Source: Halorussus sp. MSC15.2 (GTDB lineage Archaea > Halobacteriota > Halobacteria > Halobacteriales > Haladaptataceae). From it: a stretch of 64,000 nucleotides of DNA. The notes beneath the pieces were generated by a model that did no database searches, had not been told where the DNA came from, and saw only the letters and a list, made by a program, of their open reading frames with translations. Made by a program: the position numbers and the translations under genes. Positions within the stretch are counted from its first letter, which is position 1. The number at the start of each line of letters is the position of its first letter. The DNA lies in the NCBI RefSeq assembly GCF_010747475.1, contig NZ_VSLZ01000001.1:1178001-1242000 (forward strand), given 5' to 3'. This document shows, piece after piece, positions 53,501-62,216 of the stretch.

Positions 53501-54185
53501 ATGGCCGAGGACGGGAACTCACTACGACGACGCGACGTTCTCAGGGCCGGCGCGGCCGCGGGGGTCGTCGGACTCGGATGGGTCGCGAGCGGCGTCTCCG
53601 CGCAGGACCAGCGCACCCGGAACGCCTACAGTTACAGCCTCCAGAGCGGTGACCTGTTCCGGGTGTGGCTCCGACCGCAGGACTCGGGGGGGAAACGCCC
53701 GGACCGAGCCTATCCCGGCGGACTGCACTGGCGGTCAGTCCAGAGAGTACCAGATATTCATCGTCCGGGCGTACAGGGACGGAATCGACCTCGGATACGA
53801 GGGGCTGTTCGTGCCTTCGCAGGCAGTATCGAACCGGACGACCGAAACGACGACCACGACGACAGAGACGACTACGACGGAGACCACTGAGGAGACCGAG
53901 ACCACCACGACGACCGAGGCCGCGCTTCAAGAGGAGACGACGACGGCGAACGAAACGGGGACACCTGCAAACGAGACGACGACGCCCGACGACGAAACGA
54001 CGGCGAACGAGACGACCGTCCAAACGGAGACGACTGCTGCTGAAACGACTACGCAGGGTGAGTCCGGACTCCCCAGTATACAGGTCGGAAAGTGGTACCG
54101 CGTCACCTCCTCGATACGCTGCGATTCCCTGTTCCAACTGTCGCTCGAACCCGCCGAACCGCGCGACGGCGGTACTGGTGGCTGA
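53501..54185 (+). pseudogene. Tat-exported Thr-rich protein, frameshifted at a 7-G tract
   Basis: It starts MAEDGNSLRRRDVLRAGAAA with a twin-arginine motif and a VSAQDQ cleavage-like site. The mature part is QRTRNAYSYSLQSGDLFRVW, and then seven Gs at 53686-53692. Read as seven, the frame leaves the protein (KRPDRAYPGGL); read as six, it continues GNARTEPIPADCTGGQSREY, then a Thr/Glu-rich linker (TTETTTTTTETTTTETT) and the end GKWYRVTSSIRCDSLFQLSL. Corrected length is about 228 residues. The homopolymer makes this the best candidate for slippage, either in sequencing or in the cell. Function is unknown. Confidence 0.75.
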
Positions 54186-54538
54186 GTACGGCTTCGAGGA
54201 TTCACGCCGCACTCTGCTGTCGCTGTGGGCTACGCGTCCGTCCGACCGTCTCTCGTCCAGTACTCTCGGACCGGCCGGTTCGGGTACTTCCGGACCGGTG
54301 TTCTCTGCCGCCGAAATCAGGACTTTCCGCGAGGTAATCCCGACTGGTCTGCGGTAACGCGGGTTCCGCGTGTTCAAGCCGCGATGATTCGGGTAAACGG
54401 ACGACCCGTACAAGACGCGACCTGCGCACAGAACCGTCGAAATCCACACCTCGCGAGTTCGGGACGACAATCACCGAGTGGACGGCGGTGCCGTCGAGAA
54501 AGAAGCGTTCAGAAGGCGGCGCTCCGTTCTCGGGTCGG
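54186..54538. other. Intergenic region, nothing recognised
   Basis: About 350 bases between the ends of convergent genes. I see no credible open frame, repeat or palindrome. Composition is close to that of the neighbours. Confidence 0.4.
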
Positions 54539-55120
54539 CTACCGCGACTGGACGCTCGCGGGCAGCCACGCCCCGAGCAGTCCGGCGGTTCCGGTCGCCA
54601 GCGCGAACACCCAGACGGCCGTCAGTGCGAGCGAGGCGGCGACGACCGCCGTCTGTACCCACGTCGGCGGTTCCGAGAGTAATGCGTCGGTGACGACGAC
54701 CATCCCGGCGTAACTCGCGGCGAACGGGAGCGCGAGGACGAGACCGAACGGCGCGAGGACGAGGTCGAGCCACCCCGGAACCGTCGTGACGAGCGTCGCG
54801 AGCAGGTAGGTCCCGGTCGCGGCCCCGAAGACGCCGAGGACCGCGAGCGTTCGGTCGGTCGGCCGGAACGCGAGTCTCGCGTACGGGTGGTGGCTCGCAA
54901 GCGCCGACGCGTCCGCGAACGCCAGAACGACGACTGCGGCGAGGTAGGCTCCGGCGAGTCCGACGAGAGCGTAGCCAGCGTGGGCCGCGTCGAGACACGG
55001 ACGGGCCGACGGACACCCCATCGCGGCGTCCCGATAGACGAAGTACAGCGTCGGGACGGCGACCGCGAGGAGCGGGAGGACGAGACTCCGACGCGGGCGG
55101 AGGGCGGCGTACCAGTTCAT
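54539..55120 (-). CDS. Multi-spanning membrane protein of unknown family
   Basis: A 193-residue protein with about five transmembrane segments: SLVLPLLAVAVPTLYFVYRD (about 12-32), GYALVGLAGAYLAAVVVLAF (about 49-68), TLAVLGVFGAATGTYLLATL (about 90-110), LVLAPFGLVLALPFAASYAG, and TAVVAASLALTAVWVFALAT (about 155-178). Two cysteines in AAMGCPSARPCLDAA face a loop. I recognise no family. It starts MNWYAALRPRR. Confidence 0.65.
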   Translation of the reverse strand: MNWYAALRPRRSLVLPLLAVAVPTLYFVYRDAAMGCPSARPCLDAAHAGYALVGLAGAYLAAVVVLAFADASALASHHPYARLAFRPTDRTLAVLGVFGAATGTYLLATLVTTVPGWLDLVLAPFGLVLALPFAASYAGMVVVTDALLSEPPTWVQTAVVAASLALTAVWVFALATGTAGLLGAWLPASVQSR

Positions 55121-55162
55121 AGCGTATCGTTGTGGGTGTGGAGAAATAAATCTGGGTCGCGG

Positions 55163-56062
55163 TCAGTACTCGACGAGTTTCGTCGCTGAGCCGTCGTGGT
55201 CGAGTTGGGAGCCGTTGTTCATGTCGTAGTAGTCGTCGTAGCCGTACCAGTTCGACGCGCCGTCGAAGACGTCCTCGATGGCTGCTTCGGCGTCGTCGAA
55301 CGACGTGGCCTCGTGGGGGACCGAACTGTCGACGTGGGCCGACCCGGAGACGTAGCCCTCGAACTCCCACATCTTGAGATGGTTTCGGCCGAGGAAGCCG
55401 AAGGTACTCGTCGCGACGGACTTGTCCTGCTGCTCGAACTGGTTCGTCGCGCTGTTGTACGCGTAACGGTTGTACTGGACCACGTTGTCGGTCCACCCGT
55501 TGCTCGTCAGCACTCCGGCGACGTCGGCCGCGGACTGTTCGGAGATGACGTTCATCGGGGCCGCCGTCTCGTATCCACCGTCGACCGCCTCGTACTCCCA
55601 GACGCCGTAGGGATGGTCCTCCTCGTCGGGGTCGCGGGCCTGAACGCTGACTCCGCCGGTCTTCCGGTAGTGGGCCTTCCACTCGTCCTCCTTCGCGTAG
55701 TAGGTGTCCCACGGTCGCTTCTCGGTCCGCGTGTCTCGGAGCGGCAGGTCGTCCTGTTTGGCCTTCGGCCGGTCGAACGTCTCGGTCTTAGTCAGCACCG
55801 GCGGGGTGATGCCGTAGCGCCGCCGGAGGTCGTCGCTTATCTTCCGTTTCGTGACGGTCACGCTGTCGGGTCGAATCTTGGTCTTGACGATTTCACGACC
55901 GGTCACGCGGAATTTTTCGGGGACCGCCGGACCGGACGCCGCCGTGCCGGACTCCGACAGCAGGGGGAGACCGAGAGCGCCGAGACCCAGCGAGACGATG
56001 CCGTTCATGAACTGTCGTCGAGTACCGTCGTTCGAGGGACGGTCGGGGGAGTCGTCTGTCAT
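55163..56062 (-). CDS. Tat-exported protein of unknown function
   Basis: A 299-residue protein. The N-terminus has TRRQFMNGIVSLGLGALGLP, a twin-arginine signal without a lipobox, cleaved near SGTAASG. The mature part has SVTVTKRKISDDLRRRYGIT, RDPDEEDHPYGVWEYEAVDG, and the pair TSTFGFLGRNHLKMWEFEGY and VSGSAHVDSSVPHEATSFDD. It ends TKLVEY. The gene is intact. No known motif is recognised. The A/T-rich upstream region fits its promoter. Confidence 0.7.
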   Translation of the reverse strand: MTDDSPDRPSNDGTRRQFMNGIVSLGLGALGLPLLSESGTAASGPAVPEKFRVTGREIVKTKIRPDSVTVTKRKISDDLRRRYGITPPVLTKTETFDRPKAKQDDLPLRDTRTEKRPWDTYYAKEDEWKAHYRKTGGVSVQARDPDEEDHPYGVWEYEAVDGGYETAAPMNVISEQSAADVAGVLTSNGWTDNVVQYNRYAYNSATNQFEQQDKSVATSTFGFLGRNHLKMWEFEGYVSGSAHVDSSVPHEATSFDDAEAAIEDVFDGASNWYGYDDYYDMNNGSQLDHDGSATKLVEY

Positions 56063-56369
56063 ACCTCGGATAGTTCGGTTAAGCTGGCATACAATAAATT
56101 ATTCTATTAGGGATATTTAATTGAACTACTCCTACTGGAGTCTGTGTGGACTCTATCCGGCTACGTATCCGCCGGTAGCAACCGCTCCCGAACGCAGTCG
56201 GACGCCTCCTCAGTAGGCACTACACCCCCGAGCAGATGCGAGTGACGAGGCTACAGGAGAGAGTAGGAGGAAGAGAGAATCGGAATACTACCGCACGTCA
56301 CCGGCGAGTCGTCTCGAAAAACAGTTCGCCGTAACCGTCGACGCGAACGGGCCGGGTGGTCGCCGACTC
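56063..56369. other. Intergenic region, promoter of the leftward exported-protein gene
   Basis: About 307 bases, with an A/T-rich stretch at 56088-56120 that likely holds the promoter of the leftward gene. The remainder is GC-rich and holds no feature I recognise. Confidence 0.4.
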
Positions 56370-57626
56370 TCAACTACTCGTCTCGGTCGTCGTCCACCAC
56401 TCGACGAGTTCGGCGGTTCGCTCGCGCTCCTGTTCCATCTGGTGGCGCGGCGACTCGCGCTCCTTGTCGTCGAGGGCGTTGCGCTCGACGATGTCGGCGG
56501 CGTTCTTGAAGGCGGCCTGCGCACCGTACTCCTCGCCGGTCCCGGAGAACAACCCTTCGTCGGTGAACAGTCGTATCGTGCATCGGACGAACGGCGTCCC
56601 CCGATGCTGCTCCTTGTGCTTGTGGAAGCGGACGTTCGCTTCGAGGATGTCCATGTCCTTGTACTTCCCGTCGATTTCGTCGATTCGCTCGACTATCTCC
56701 TCGCGCGAGAGGACGTCCAGCAGGTCCACGCCGAACACCTGCACGTCGGAGCGCTGCTCTTGGTCGCCGGTCCACGTCAGCGCCCGGAGCAGGTCGGTAA
56801 TCGTCACGATGCCCGCGGGCGATTCGAACTCCTCCGGGACGACGATGAGCGACGAGTAGCCGTGGTCCTGCATCTTCGCGAACGCCTCGTCGAGTCCGGC
56901 GTCGAGCGGAATCGTGGCCGCGGGCGAGTTCATCACGTCGCGGGCGGGCAGGTTGGTCATCGTCGCCTCCAACCCCGACCGCTCGCCCCAACCGCCGTGG
57001 GTGCGACCCTGACTCTTCGAGACGCCGCCGCCGAACGAGTCGGTGGCGTTGTTGTTGCCGCCCTGTTCCTGTGTCATCTTCCGAGTCGTGAAGTCCACGA
57101 GGTCGTAGAGGCTTATCATCCCGACCGCGTCGGTGCCGTCGATGACCGGGACGCGGGTGAACTTGTGTGTCCGAATCGTGTGGATGACCTTCCCGAGGAC
57201 GGTGTCGGGTTCGACCGACACCACGTCCTCGGTGTACACGTCCGACACGTCGAGGGCACCGAGGTTGTCCTGCACCATCTCCAGCAGGTCCTTCGCGTTG
57301 ACGACGCCCCGCAGGACGCCGTCGTCGTCGAGAACCGGGAGCATCTTGACCTGCCCCTCGACCATCAACCGCGCGGTCTCGCGCACGTCCTCGTCTCTGG
57401 CCACCGTCGGCGGGTGGCGCACCACCGACCGGACCTTCGCCTCGGGGTCGTGGTGCGAACTCACGAGGTCCTTGCGGGTGACGATGCCCTCGAACTTGTC
57501 GCTCTCGCCCCGGACGACGATGGCCTCCAACGTCTGGTCACCGTCGAAGATGCCCCGAATCTTCCCCAGTCGGGTGCCCGGGTTCACGTCCACGTACTCG
57601 GTCGTAACGGCGTCGGCGATATCCAT
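56370..57626 (-). CDS. Four-CBS protein with C-terminal ribosome-hibernation-like domain
   Basis: A 418-residue protein starting MDIADAVTTEYVDVNPGTRL. CBS domains lie at about 1-55, 65-125, 130-185 and 220-290, with motifs such as VMNSPAATIPLDAGLDEAFA. A Gly/Asn-rich linker (QEQGGNNNATDSFGGGVSKS) separates the first three from the fourth. Residues of about 295-400 (VFGVDLLDVLSREEIVERID, ILEANVRFHKHKEQHRG, VRCTIRLFTDEGLFSGTGEE, AFKNAADIVERNALD) resemble the HPF/RaiA ribosome hibernation fold. CBS modules sense adenine nucleotides, so the protein may link energy state to ribosomes. The ribosome link is inference. Confidence 0.82.
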   Translation of the reverse strand: MDIADAVTTEYVDVNPGTRLGKIRGIFDGDQTLEAIVVRGESDKFEGIVTRKDLVSSHHDPEAKVRSVVRHPPTVARDEDVRETARLMVEGQVKMLPVLDDDGVLRGVVNAKDLLEMVQDNLGALDVSDVYTEDVVSVEPDTVLGKVIHTIRTHKFTRVPVIDGTDAVGMISLYDLVDFTTRKMTQEQGGNNNATDSFGGGVSKSQGRTHGGWGERSGLEATMTNLPARDVMNSPAATIPLDAGLDEAFAKMQDHGYSSLIVVPEEFESPAGIVTITDLLRALTWTGDQEQRSDVQVFGVDLLDVLSREEIVERIDEIDGKYKDMDILEANVRFHKHKEQHRGTPFVRCTIRLFTDEGLFSGTGEEYGAQAAFKNAADIVERNALDDKERESPRHQMEQERERTAELVEWWTTTETSS

Positions 57627-57710
57627 GGATTCCCCACCTACCCGTGGTAGTGTCCAGTCGGGTTTGAACTTTCTTGCCGACGTGGCGACCTATCCCGTGG
57701 CTGACCGGCG

Positions 57711-59927
57711 TCACTCCAGCGTCGGGCGAATCTTTTCGACCGCGGCGTCGAAGTGCTTCCGCTGAATCCGAATCTCGTCGGCGTTCTGGTCGGCCTGCTC
57801 GACGCCCCACGCCTCGGCCGCCTCTCGAATCGCTCGCATCGAGGCGTCCCTGACGACCGACTCCAAGTCCGCGCCCGTGTACCCCTCCAACTCCGCGGCC
57901 AACTCGTCCAGACTCACGTCGTCACCGAGGGGTTTGTCGTCGGCGTGGACCGACAGAATCGCCCGGCGGCCCTCCTCGTCGGGCGCGGGCACCTCGATGT
58001 GCTCTTCGAGTCGCCCGGGTCGCAGGAGCGCGCGGTCGAGTGCGTCCCGTCGGTTAGTCGCGGCCAGCACTATCAGGTTCGGATTCTCGGCGAGACCGTC
58101 CATCTCGGTCAGGAGTTGGGAGACCACGCGCTCGGACACCTCCGCGCCGCCGCCCATCCCGGAGCCGCGTTCGCCCGCGATGGAGTCTATCTCGTCGAAG
58201 AACACGATGGCCGGGGCGGCCTGCCGAGCGCGGTCGAATATCTCCCGGACCGTCTTCTCGGACTCGCCGACGTAGCGGTCGAGCAGTTCCGGCCCGTCCA
58301 CGTGGATGAAGTTCACGTCGCTCTCGCCCGCCAGCGCCCGCGCGAGCAGGGTCTTGCCGGTCCCCGGCGGGCCGTAGAGCAGGATGCCCGAGGGCGGTTC
58401 GGTGTTGGTCTTGTCGAAGAGGTTGCGGTACGCCAGCGGCCACTCGACCGCCTCGGTCAGCGTCTGTTTCGCCTCCTCCAGATTCCCGACCGCGTCGAAC
58501 CCGATTTCGGGCGACTCGGCGACGAACTCGCGCATCGCCGAGGGGTCCACCGAGGCCATCGCGGTCTCGAAGTCCTCGCGGGTGACCTCCACCTCCATCA
58601 GCGCCGCGTCGTCGGCCCCGGCGTCGCGTGCCCGCCGGAGCGCGGCCATCGCCGCCTCGGTCGAGAGCGCGTGGAGGTCCGCGCCGACGAACCCGTGCGT
58701 GGAGGCCGCGAGTCGGTCCACGTCCACGTCGTCGGCCAGCGGCATCCCGCGGGTGTGGACGTCCAGAATCTCGCGGCGTCCGGCCTCGCCGGGCACGCCG
58801 ATTTCGATTTCGCGGTCGAACCGACCGCCCCGCCGGAGCGCGGGGTCGATGGAGTCCACCCGGTTGGTCGCGCCGATGACCACGACCTGTCCGCGAGATT
58901 CGAGACCGTCCATCAGCGAGAGCAACTGGGCGACCACGCGGTTCTCCACGTCGCTCTCCTCGTCGCGTTCGCCCGCGATGGCGTCTATCTCGTCGAAGAA
59001 CACGATGGTCGGGGCCTCGTCGCGGGCGGTCTCGAACACCTCGCGCAGACGCTCTTCGCTCTCGCCCTTGTACTTCGACATAATCTCCGGTCCCGACACC
59101 GTGACGAAGTGGGCGTCCACCTCGTTGGCGACCGCCTTGGCTATCATCGTCTTGCCGGTTCCCGGCGGGCCGTAGAGCAGGACGCCCTTCGGCGGGTCGA
59201 TGCCGAGTCGCCGGAAGAGTTGGGGGTTCGACAGCGGGAGTTCGACCATCTCCCGGACGCGCTCCAGTTCGTCTTCGAGACCGCCGATGTCCTCGTAGGT
59301 CGCGCCCGTGGGTTCCGCGGGGGTGCCGTCTCCCTCGCCGCCGACGGGAATCGAGACGCCGGACTCCGACCCAGCGCGACTCCCTCCGGTCGCACCCGAC
59401 TCGGCCCCGCCCGACCCGGACGCCATCGCCACCGTCACGTCGGTGTCGTCGGTCACGCGGACCACCCCGTCGGGGTCGGTCGCGCCGACGCGGAACGTTC
59501 CGGCGTCGCCGAGGCGTTCGAGGCGAACCCGCTCGCCCTCCTTGAGCGGCCGGTCCTGCAGGGTGCGCTTGAGCGCCGATTCGAGCGTGTCGCGGTCGTC
59601 CTCGTCGAACTGAGCGGTCGGCGCGAACGTCACCGACTCGGCGTCGGCGACCGAAATCTGGCGCACCGTCACCGCGTCGCCGATGCTCACTCCGGCGTTG
59701 GCCCGCGTCTCGCCGTCTATCCGGACGGTCCCGGCCTGCGCGTCGCTCCCGGCGGGCCACACCTTGACGACGGTATCGCGCTCGCCCTCCACGACCACTG
59801 TGTCGCCGCTCAGGACGCCCAACGCCGACCGGGCCGACTCGGGGACGCGAGCGATACCCCGGCCGGCGTCGCGCTTCTCCGCGCCCTGTACGGTTAGCTC
59901 GACTGCGGCGGAACCCTTCGCGTTCAT
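57711..59927 (-). CDS. Cdc48/VAT-type AAA+ ATPase
   Basis: A 738-residue double-ring ATPase of the Cdc48/p97 family that unfolds proteins for the archaeal proteasome. The N-domain starts MNAKGSAAVELTVQGAEKRD and has a double-psi barrel (GIARVPESARSALGVLSGDT). D1 has GPPGTGKTMIAKAVANE and FFDEIDAIAGERDEE; D2 has GPPGTGKTLLARALAGE and FFDEIDSIAGERGSG. It ends FDAAVEKIRPTLE and lacks the common C-terminal HbYX motif at that end. The gene is intact and divergent from the small gene at 60063. Confidence 0.93.
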   Translation of the reverse strand: MNAKGSAAVELTVQGAEKRDAGRGIARVPESARSALGVLSGDTVVVEGERDTVVKVWPAGSDAQAGTVRIDGETRANAGVSIGDAVTVRQISVADAESVTFAPTAQFDEDDRDTLESALKRTLQDRPLKEGERVRLERLGDAGTFRVGATDPDGVVRVTDDTDVTVAMASGSGGAESGATGGSRAGSESGVSIPVGGEGDGTPAEPTGATYEDIGGLEDELERVREMVELPLSNPQLFRRLGIDPPKGVLLYGPPGTGKTMIAKAVANEVDAHFVTVSGPEIMSKYKGESEERLREVFETARDEAPTIVFFDEIDAIAGERDEESDVENRVVAQLLSLMDGLESRGQVVVIGATNRVDSIDPALRRGGRFDREIEIGVPGEAGRREILDVHTRGMPLADDVDVDRLAASTHGFVGADLHALSTEAAMAALRRARDAGADDAALMEVEVTREDFETAMASVDPSAMREFVAESPEIGFDAVGNLEEAKQTLTEAVEWPLAYRNLFDKTNTEPPSGILLYGPPGTGKTLLARALAGESDVNFIHVDGPELLDRYVGESEKTVREIFDRARQAAPAIVFFDEIDSIAGERGSGMGGGAEVSERVVSQLLTEMDGLAENPNLIVLAATNRRDALDRALLRPGRLEEHIEVPAPDEEGRRAILSVHADDKPLGDDVSLDELAAELEGYTGADLESVVRDASMRAIREAAEAWGVEQADQNADEIRIQRKHFDAAVEKIRPTLE

Positions 59928-60062
59928 GTCAGTCTCTCGTAGCTCGTGCGTATTGAGGGTTCCCCTGTCGGGTGCCGGCCGACGCGTCCCGCGACCAGCG
60001 AACCGCTACCGAGCGACGACTCGGGACAACTGATTTGGTCGCCGACACTGTATCACCCTAAC

Positions 60063-60197
60063 ATGGTCGTCAAAACCGAGCGCGACGAGATGACGTGGTA
60101 CAAGTGCGAGGGGTGTGGGATGATGTTCGACGACGCCGAGGACGCCAAGCAACACGAGGCGAACTGCGACCACGAGGACCCCTCCTACATCCAGTGA
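60063..60197 (+). CDS. Small C2H2-like zinc-finger protein
   Basis: A 44-residue protein, MVVKTERDEMTWYKCEGCGM then MFDDAEDAKQHEANCDHEDP, with CEGC followed by H-x3-C and a final CDH. This fits a single C2H2-like or zinc-ribbon finger. Haloarchaea carry many such small proteins. Start ATG at 60063. No function is known. Confidence 0.72.
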   Translation: MVVKTERDEMTWYKCEGCGMMFDDAEDAKQHEANCDHEDPSYIQ

Positions 60198-60345
60198 CCC
60201 GGAGTTCACGGCGGCCGACGCGGACGAGATGTCCCTCTCGCTAACGGGGCAGTTGGTCTGTTTTCGACGGACCGTCTGTTCGGACGTCACGAAGTGCGTC
60301 GCCTCGCCCGTCGAGTGCCGTTCGCTCGGCGACCGGTATCCCGAA

Positions 60346-60591
60346 CTACAACCCCGCGCGCTCGCGGTGGTCGGCCGCGAGTTCCCTCGCTTCGGCCTCC
60401 GTCTGGCAGGTCTCCCACCGGACCTGGTCGCCGGACCCGTACGCCAGCGCGTCCTTGAGTTCGTCGCGCAGGACGCCCGCGCCGACTTCGAGCACGTCGC
60501 CGTCCTCGCCGAGTTCGTAGACGCCGTACTGCTCGGGCGCGGACCCGACCGTCCCGCGACTCAGCGACTGCCAGCGTCTCTGGAGTGGCAT
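60346..60591 (-). CDS. Small conserved haloarchaeal protein
   Basis: An 81-residue protein starting MPLQRRWQSLSRGTVGSAPE with QYGVYELGEDGDVLEVGAGV then LRDELKDALAYGSGDQVRWE and ETCQTEAEARELAADHRERA. The YGVYELGE stretch resembles the start of a GIY-YIG-like fold. The catalytic residues of GIY-YIG nucleases are not evident, so I do not assign activity. It ends close to the 60607 gene on the same strand and may share its transcript. Confidence 0.65.
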   Translation of the reverse strand: MPLQRRWQSLSRGTVGSAPEQYGVYELGEDGDVLEVGAGVLRDELKDALAYGSGDQVRWETCQTEAEARELAADHRERAGL

Positions 60592-60606
60592 GGTGAGTCG
60601 GTCCCG

Positions 60607-61035
60607 TCAATCCTCGTTGACTATCTCGTAGGAGTTCTCGCCGAGTTCGTCCTCCTCGAAGACGAACACCCGGCCGCGCGCGGTCTCGGGGTCGGCCTCC
60701 ACCTCGATGGCGTAGCCGTCCACGCGCACCGTGACGCCGGGGAACAGTTCCTCCTCCTCGCCCGATTCGAGCATCACTCGACCGACGCCGGTCGATTCGA
60801 GGATGTCGTCGTGGGTGTTGCGGTCGTTGACGTACATCATCACGCCCTCGGTTTCGGTCGGGTCCGTCACGAGAATCTGGACCAGTTTACCGGGCTGGGT
60901 CCGGAGCGTCCCGGACTCCTTGGTCGGAACGCCGCGGTAGTAGGTCTCCCGGCCGTCGGTGTACTCCACGACGATGCCGTCCTCGGCCAACTCGACGCCG
61001 AGGGTGTCGGGGGCCACGTCGTTGCGTGCGCTCAT
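60607..61035 (-). CDS. Conserved haloarchaeal protein (probably DUF5796 family)
   Basis: A 142-residue acidic protein, MSARNDVAPDTLGVELAEDG then IVVEYTDGRETYYRGVPTKE, with KLVQILVTDPTETEGVMMYV and VGRVMLESGEEEELFPGVTV. It is mostly beta strands by appearance. I believe it fits DUF5796, which is restricted to haloarchaea. No function is known. It lies 15 bases upstream of the 60591 gene on the same strand. Confidence 0.72.
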   Translation of the reverse strand: MSARNDVAPDTLGVELAEDGIVVEYTDGRETYYRGVPTKESGTLRTQPGKLVQILVTDPTETEGVMMYVNDRNTHDDILESTGVGRVMLESGEEEELFPGVTVRVDGYAIEVEADPETARGRVFVFEEDELGENSYEIVNED

Positions 61036-61153
61036 GGTCGGATTTTCGTTCGGGTCGGGGAAAAGGGGTGTGTTTCGGGGAGCCCACTGGGTTGACTGGG
61101 CGGTAGGGGCACAAAGATTGAACTCCGTACGTGGCTAGTCAACTTGAGGGGCT

Positions 61154-62098
61154 ATGGGGTCGAAGATTACGCTGACGAACCTGAAGAGGATTCTCCGGAA
61201 TCCTCGCGTGCTACTTGGGGAACTCGGGTGGCAAGTGACCAAGGTCAATCGGAAACTATCCGAAAAGAACGGTGTCCGCGTCATGGACCAGGACTGGGAC
61301 ACGCTGGTTCTCCTTGACGGGTGCCGGTTCGATACGTTCCGGGCGTGCAGTTGGTTGAACGGTCATCTATCCGCAGCGTCGTCGCTAGGGAGCCACAGCA
61401 CCGAGTTCATCGAACGCAACTTCTCGGACGGTCAGTACCACGACACGGTGTACGTCTCGGCGAACCCGCACGTGGAGTCGCTCAAGGGGAGCGGGATATT
61501 CCACGACATCGTCGACGTGTTCGACTGGGGGTGGGACGAGGAGTTACGGACCGTGCCGCCCGAGACGATGGCCGAGGCGACCGTAGACGCCGCGGAGCGG
61601 TACCCGCACAAGCGTATCATCAGCCACTTCATGCAACCCCACACGCCGTTCATCGGCGAGACCGGACGGCGAATCACTCACGCCGGTCTCACCGGCGGGA
61701 ACAGGGAGTCACCGATGGACGACGGGTCCGACCTCTCGCTCTGGATGCGACTGCGCTATCGGCTCTCGTCCGAAGATTTCGAGACGATTCGCGAGGCCTA
61801 CGAGGAGAACCTCGAACTCGCACTCCCCCACGTCCAGCGCATTCAGGACACCGTCGCGGGGAAAGTCGTCGTCTCGGCCGACCACGGCAACATGTTCGGC
61901 GAGCGCATGCGCCCCATTCCGGCGAAGATGTGGGGACACCCGCCGGGTCTCACCCATCCGTCGCTCGTCCGAGTTCCGTGGTTGACCATGCCCCACGAGT
62001 CCCGCAGAGAGACGAGAGCGGACCCGCCGAGAGAAGCGGTAGCGATGATGGAGAACTCCGAAATGGACGACCGCCTCCGGGCGCTAGGGTACAAATAG
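61154..62098 (+). CDS. Sulfatase-like / alkaline phosphatase superfamily hydrolase
   Basis: A 314-residue protein. The first strand is DTLVLLDGCRFDTFRACSWL, with the expected metal Asp and a Cys or adjacent residue at the nucleophile position. Later SHFMQPHTPFIGE, then VVVSADHGNMFGERMRPIPA and HPPGLTHPSLVRVPWLTM supply the other metal ligands (D, H, H). The N-terminus is basic, with no clear signal. Haloarchaeal members often sit in surface-sugar regions, but here no such genes are near. Substrate unknown. Confidence 0.8.
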   Translation: MGSKITLTNLKRILRNPRVLLGELGWQVTKVNRKLSEKNGVRVMDQDWDTLVLLDGCRFDTFRACSWLNGHLSAASSLGSHSTEFIERNFSDGQYHDTVYVSANPHVESLKGSGIFHDIVDVFDWGWDEELRTVPPETMAEATVDAAERYPHKRIISHFMQPHTPFIGETGRRITHAGLTGGNRESPMDDGSDLSLWMRLRYRLSSEDFETIREAYEENLELALPHVQRIQDTVAGKVVVSADHGNMFGERMRPIPAKMWGHPPGLTHPSLVRVPWLTMPHESRRETRADPPREAVAMMENSEMDDRLRALGYK

Positions 62099-62216
62099 GC
62101 TGACGAACGGAGAGGGACGAGCGGCGGACCCGAGTTCTCCGATACCACTCCCCTCGTCCGGTGAGGCGATTGCACGAACCACCAGCGTCAATACGCACCG
62201 CGAGAGAGTCCCGAGC

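Noticed and set aside
57753-59897. A 714-codon open frame on the plus strand opposite cdc48
   Set aside because: It is the mirror of the Cdc48 gene; GC-rich codons give long antisense frames. It has no start context and no recognisable domain.
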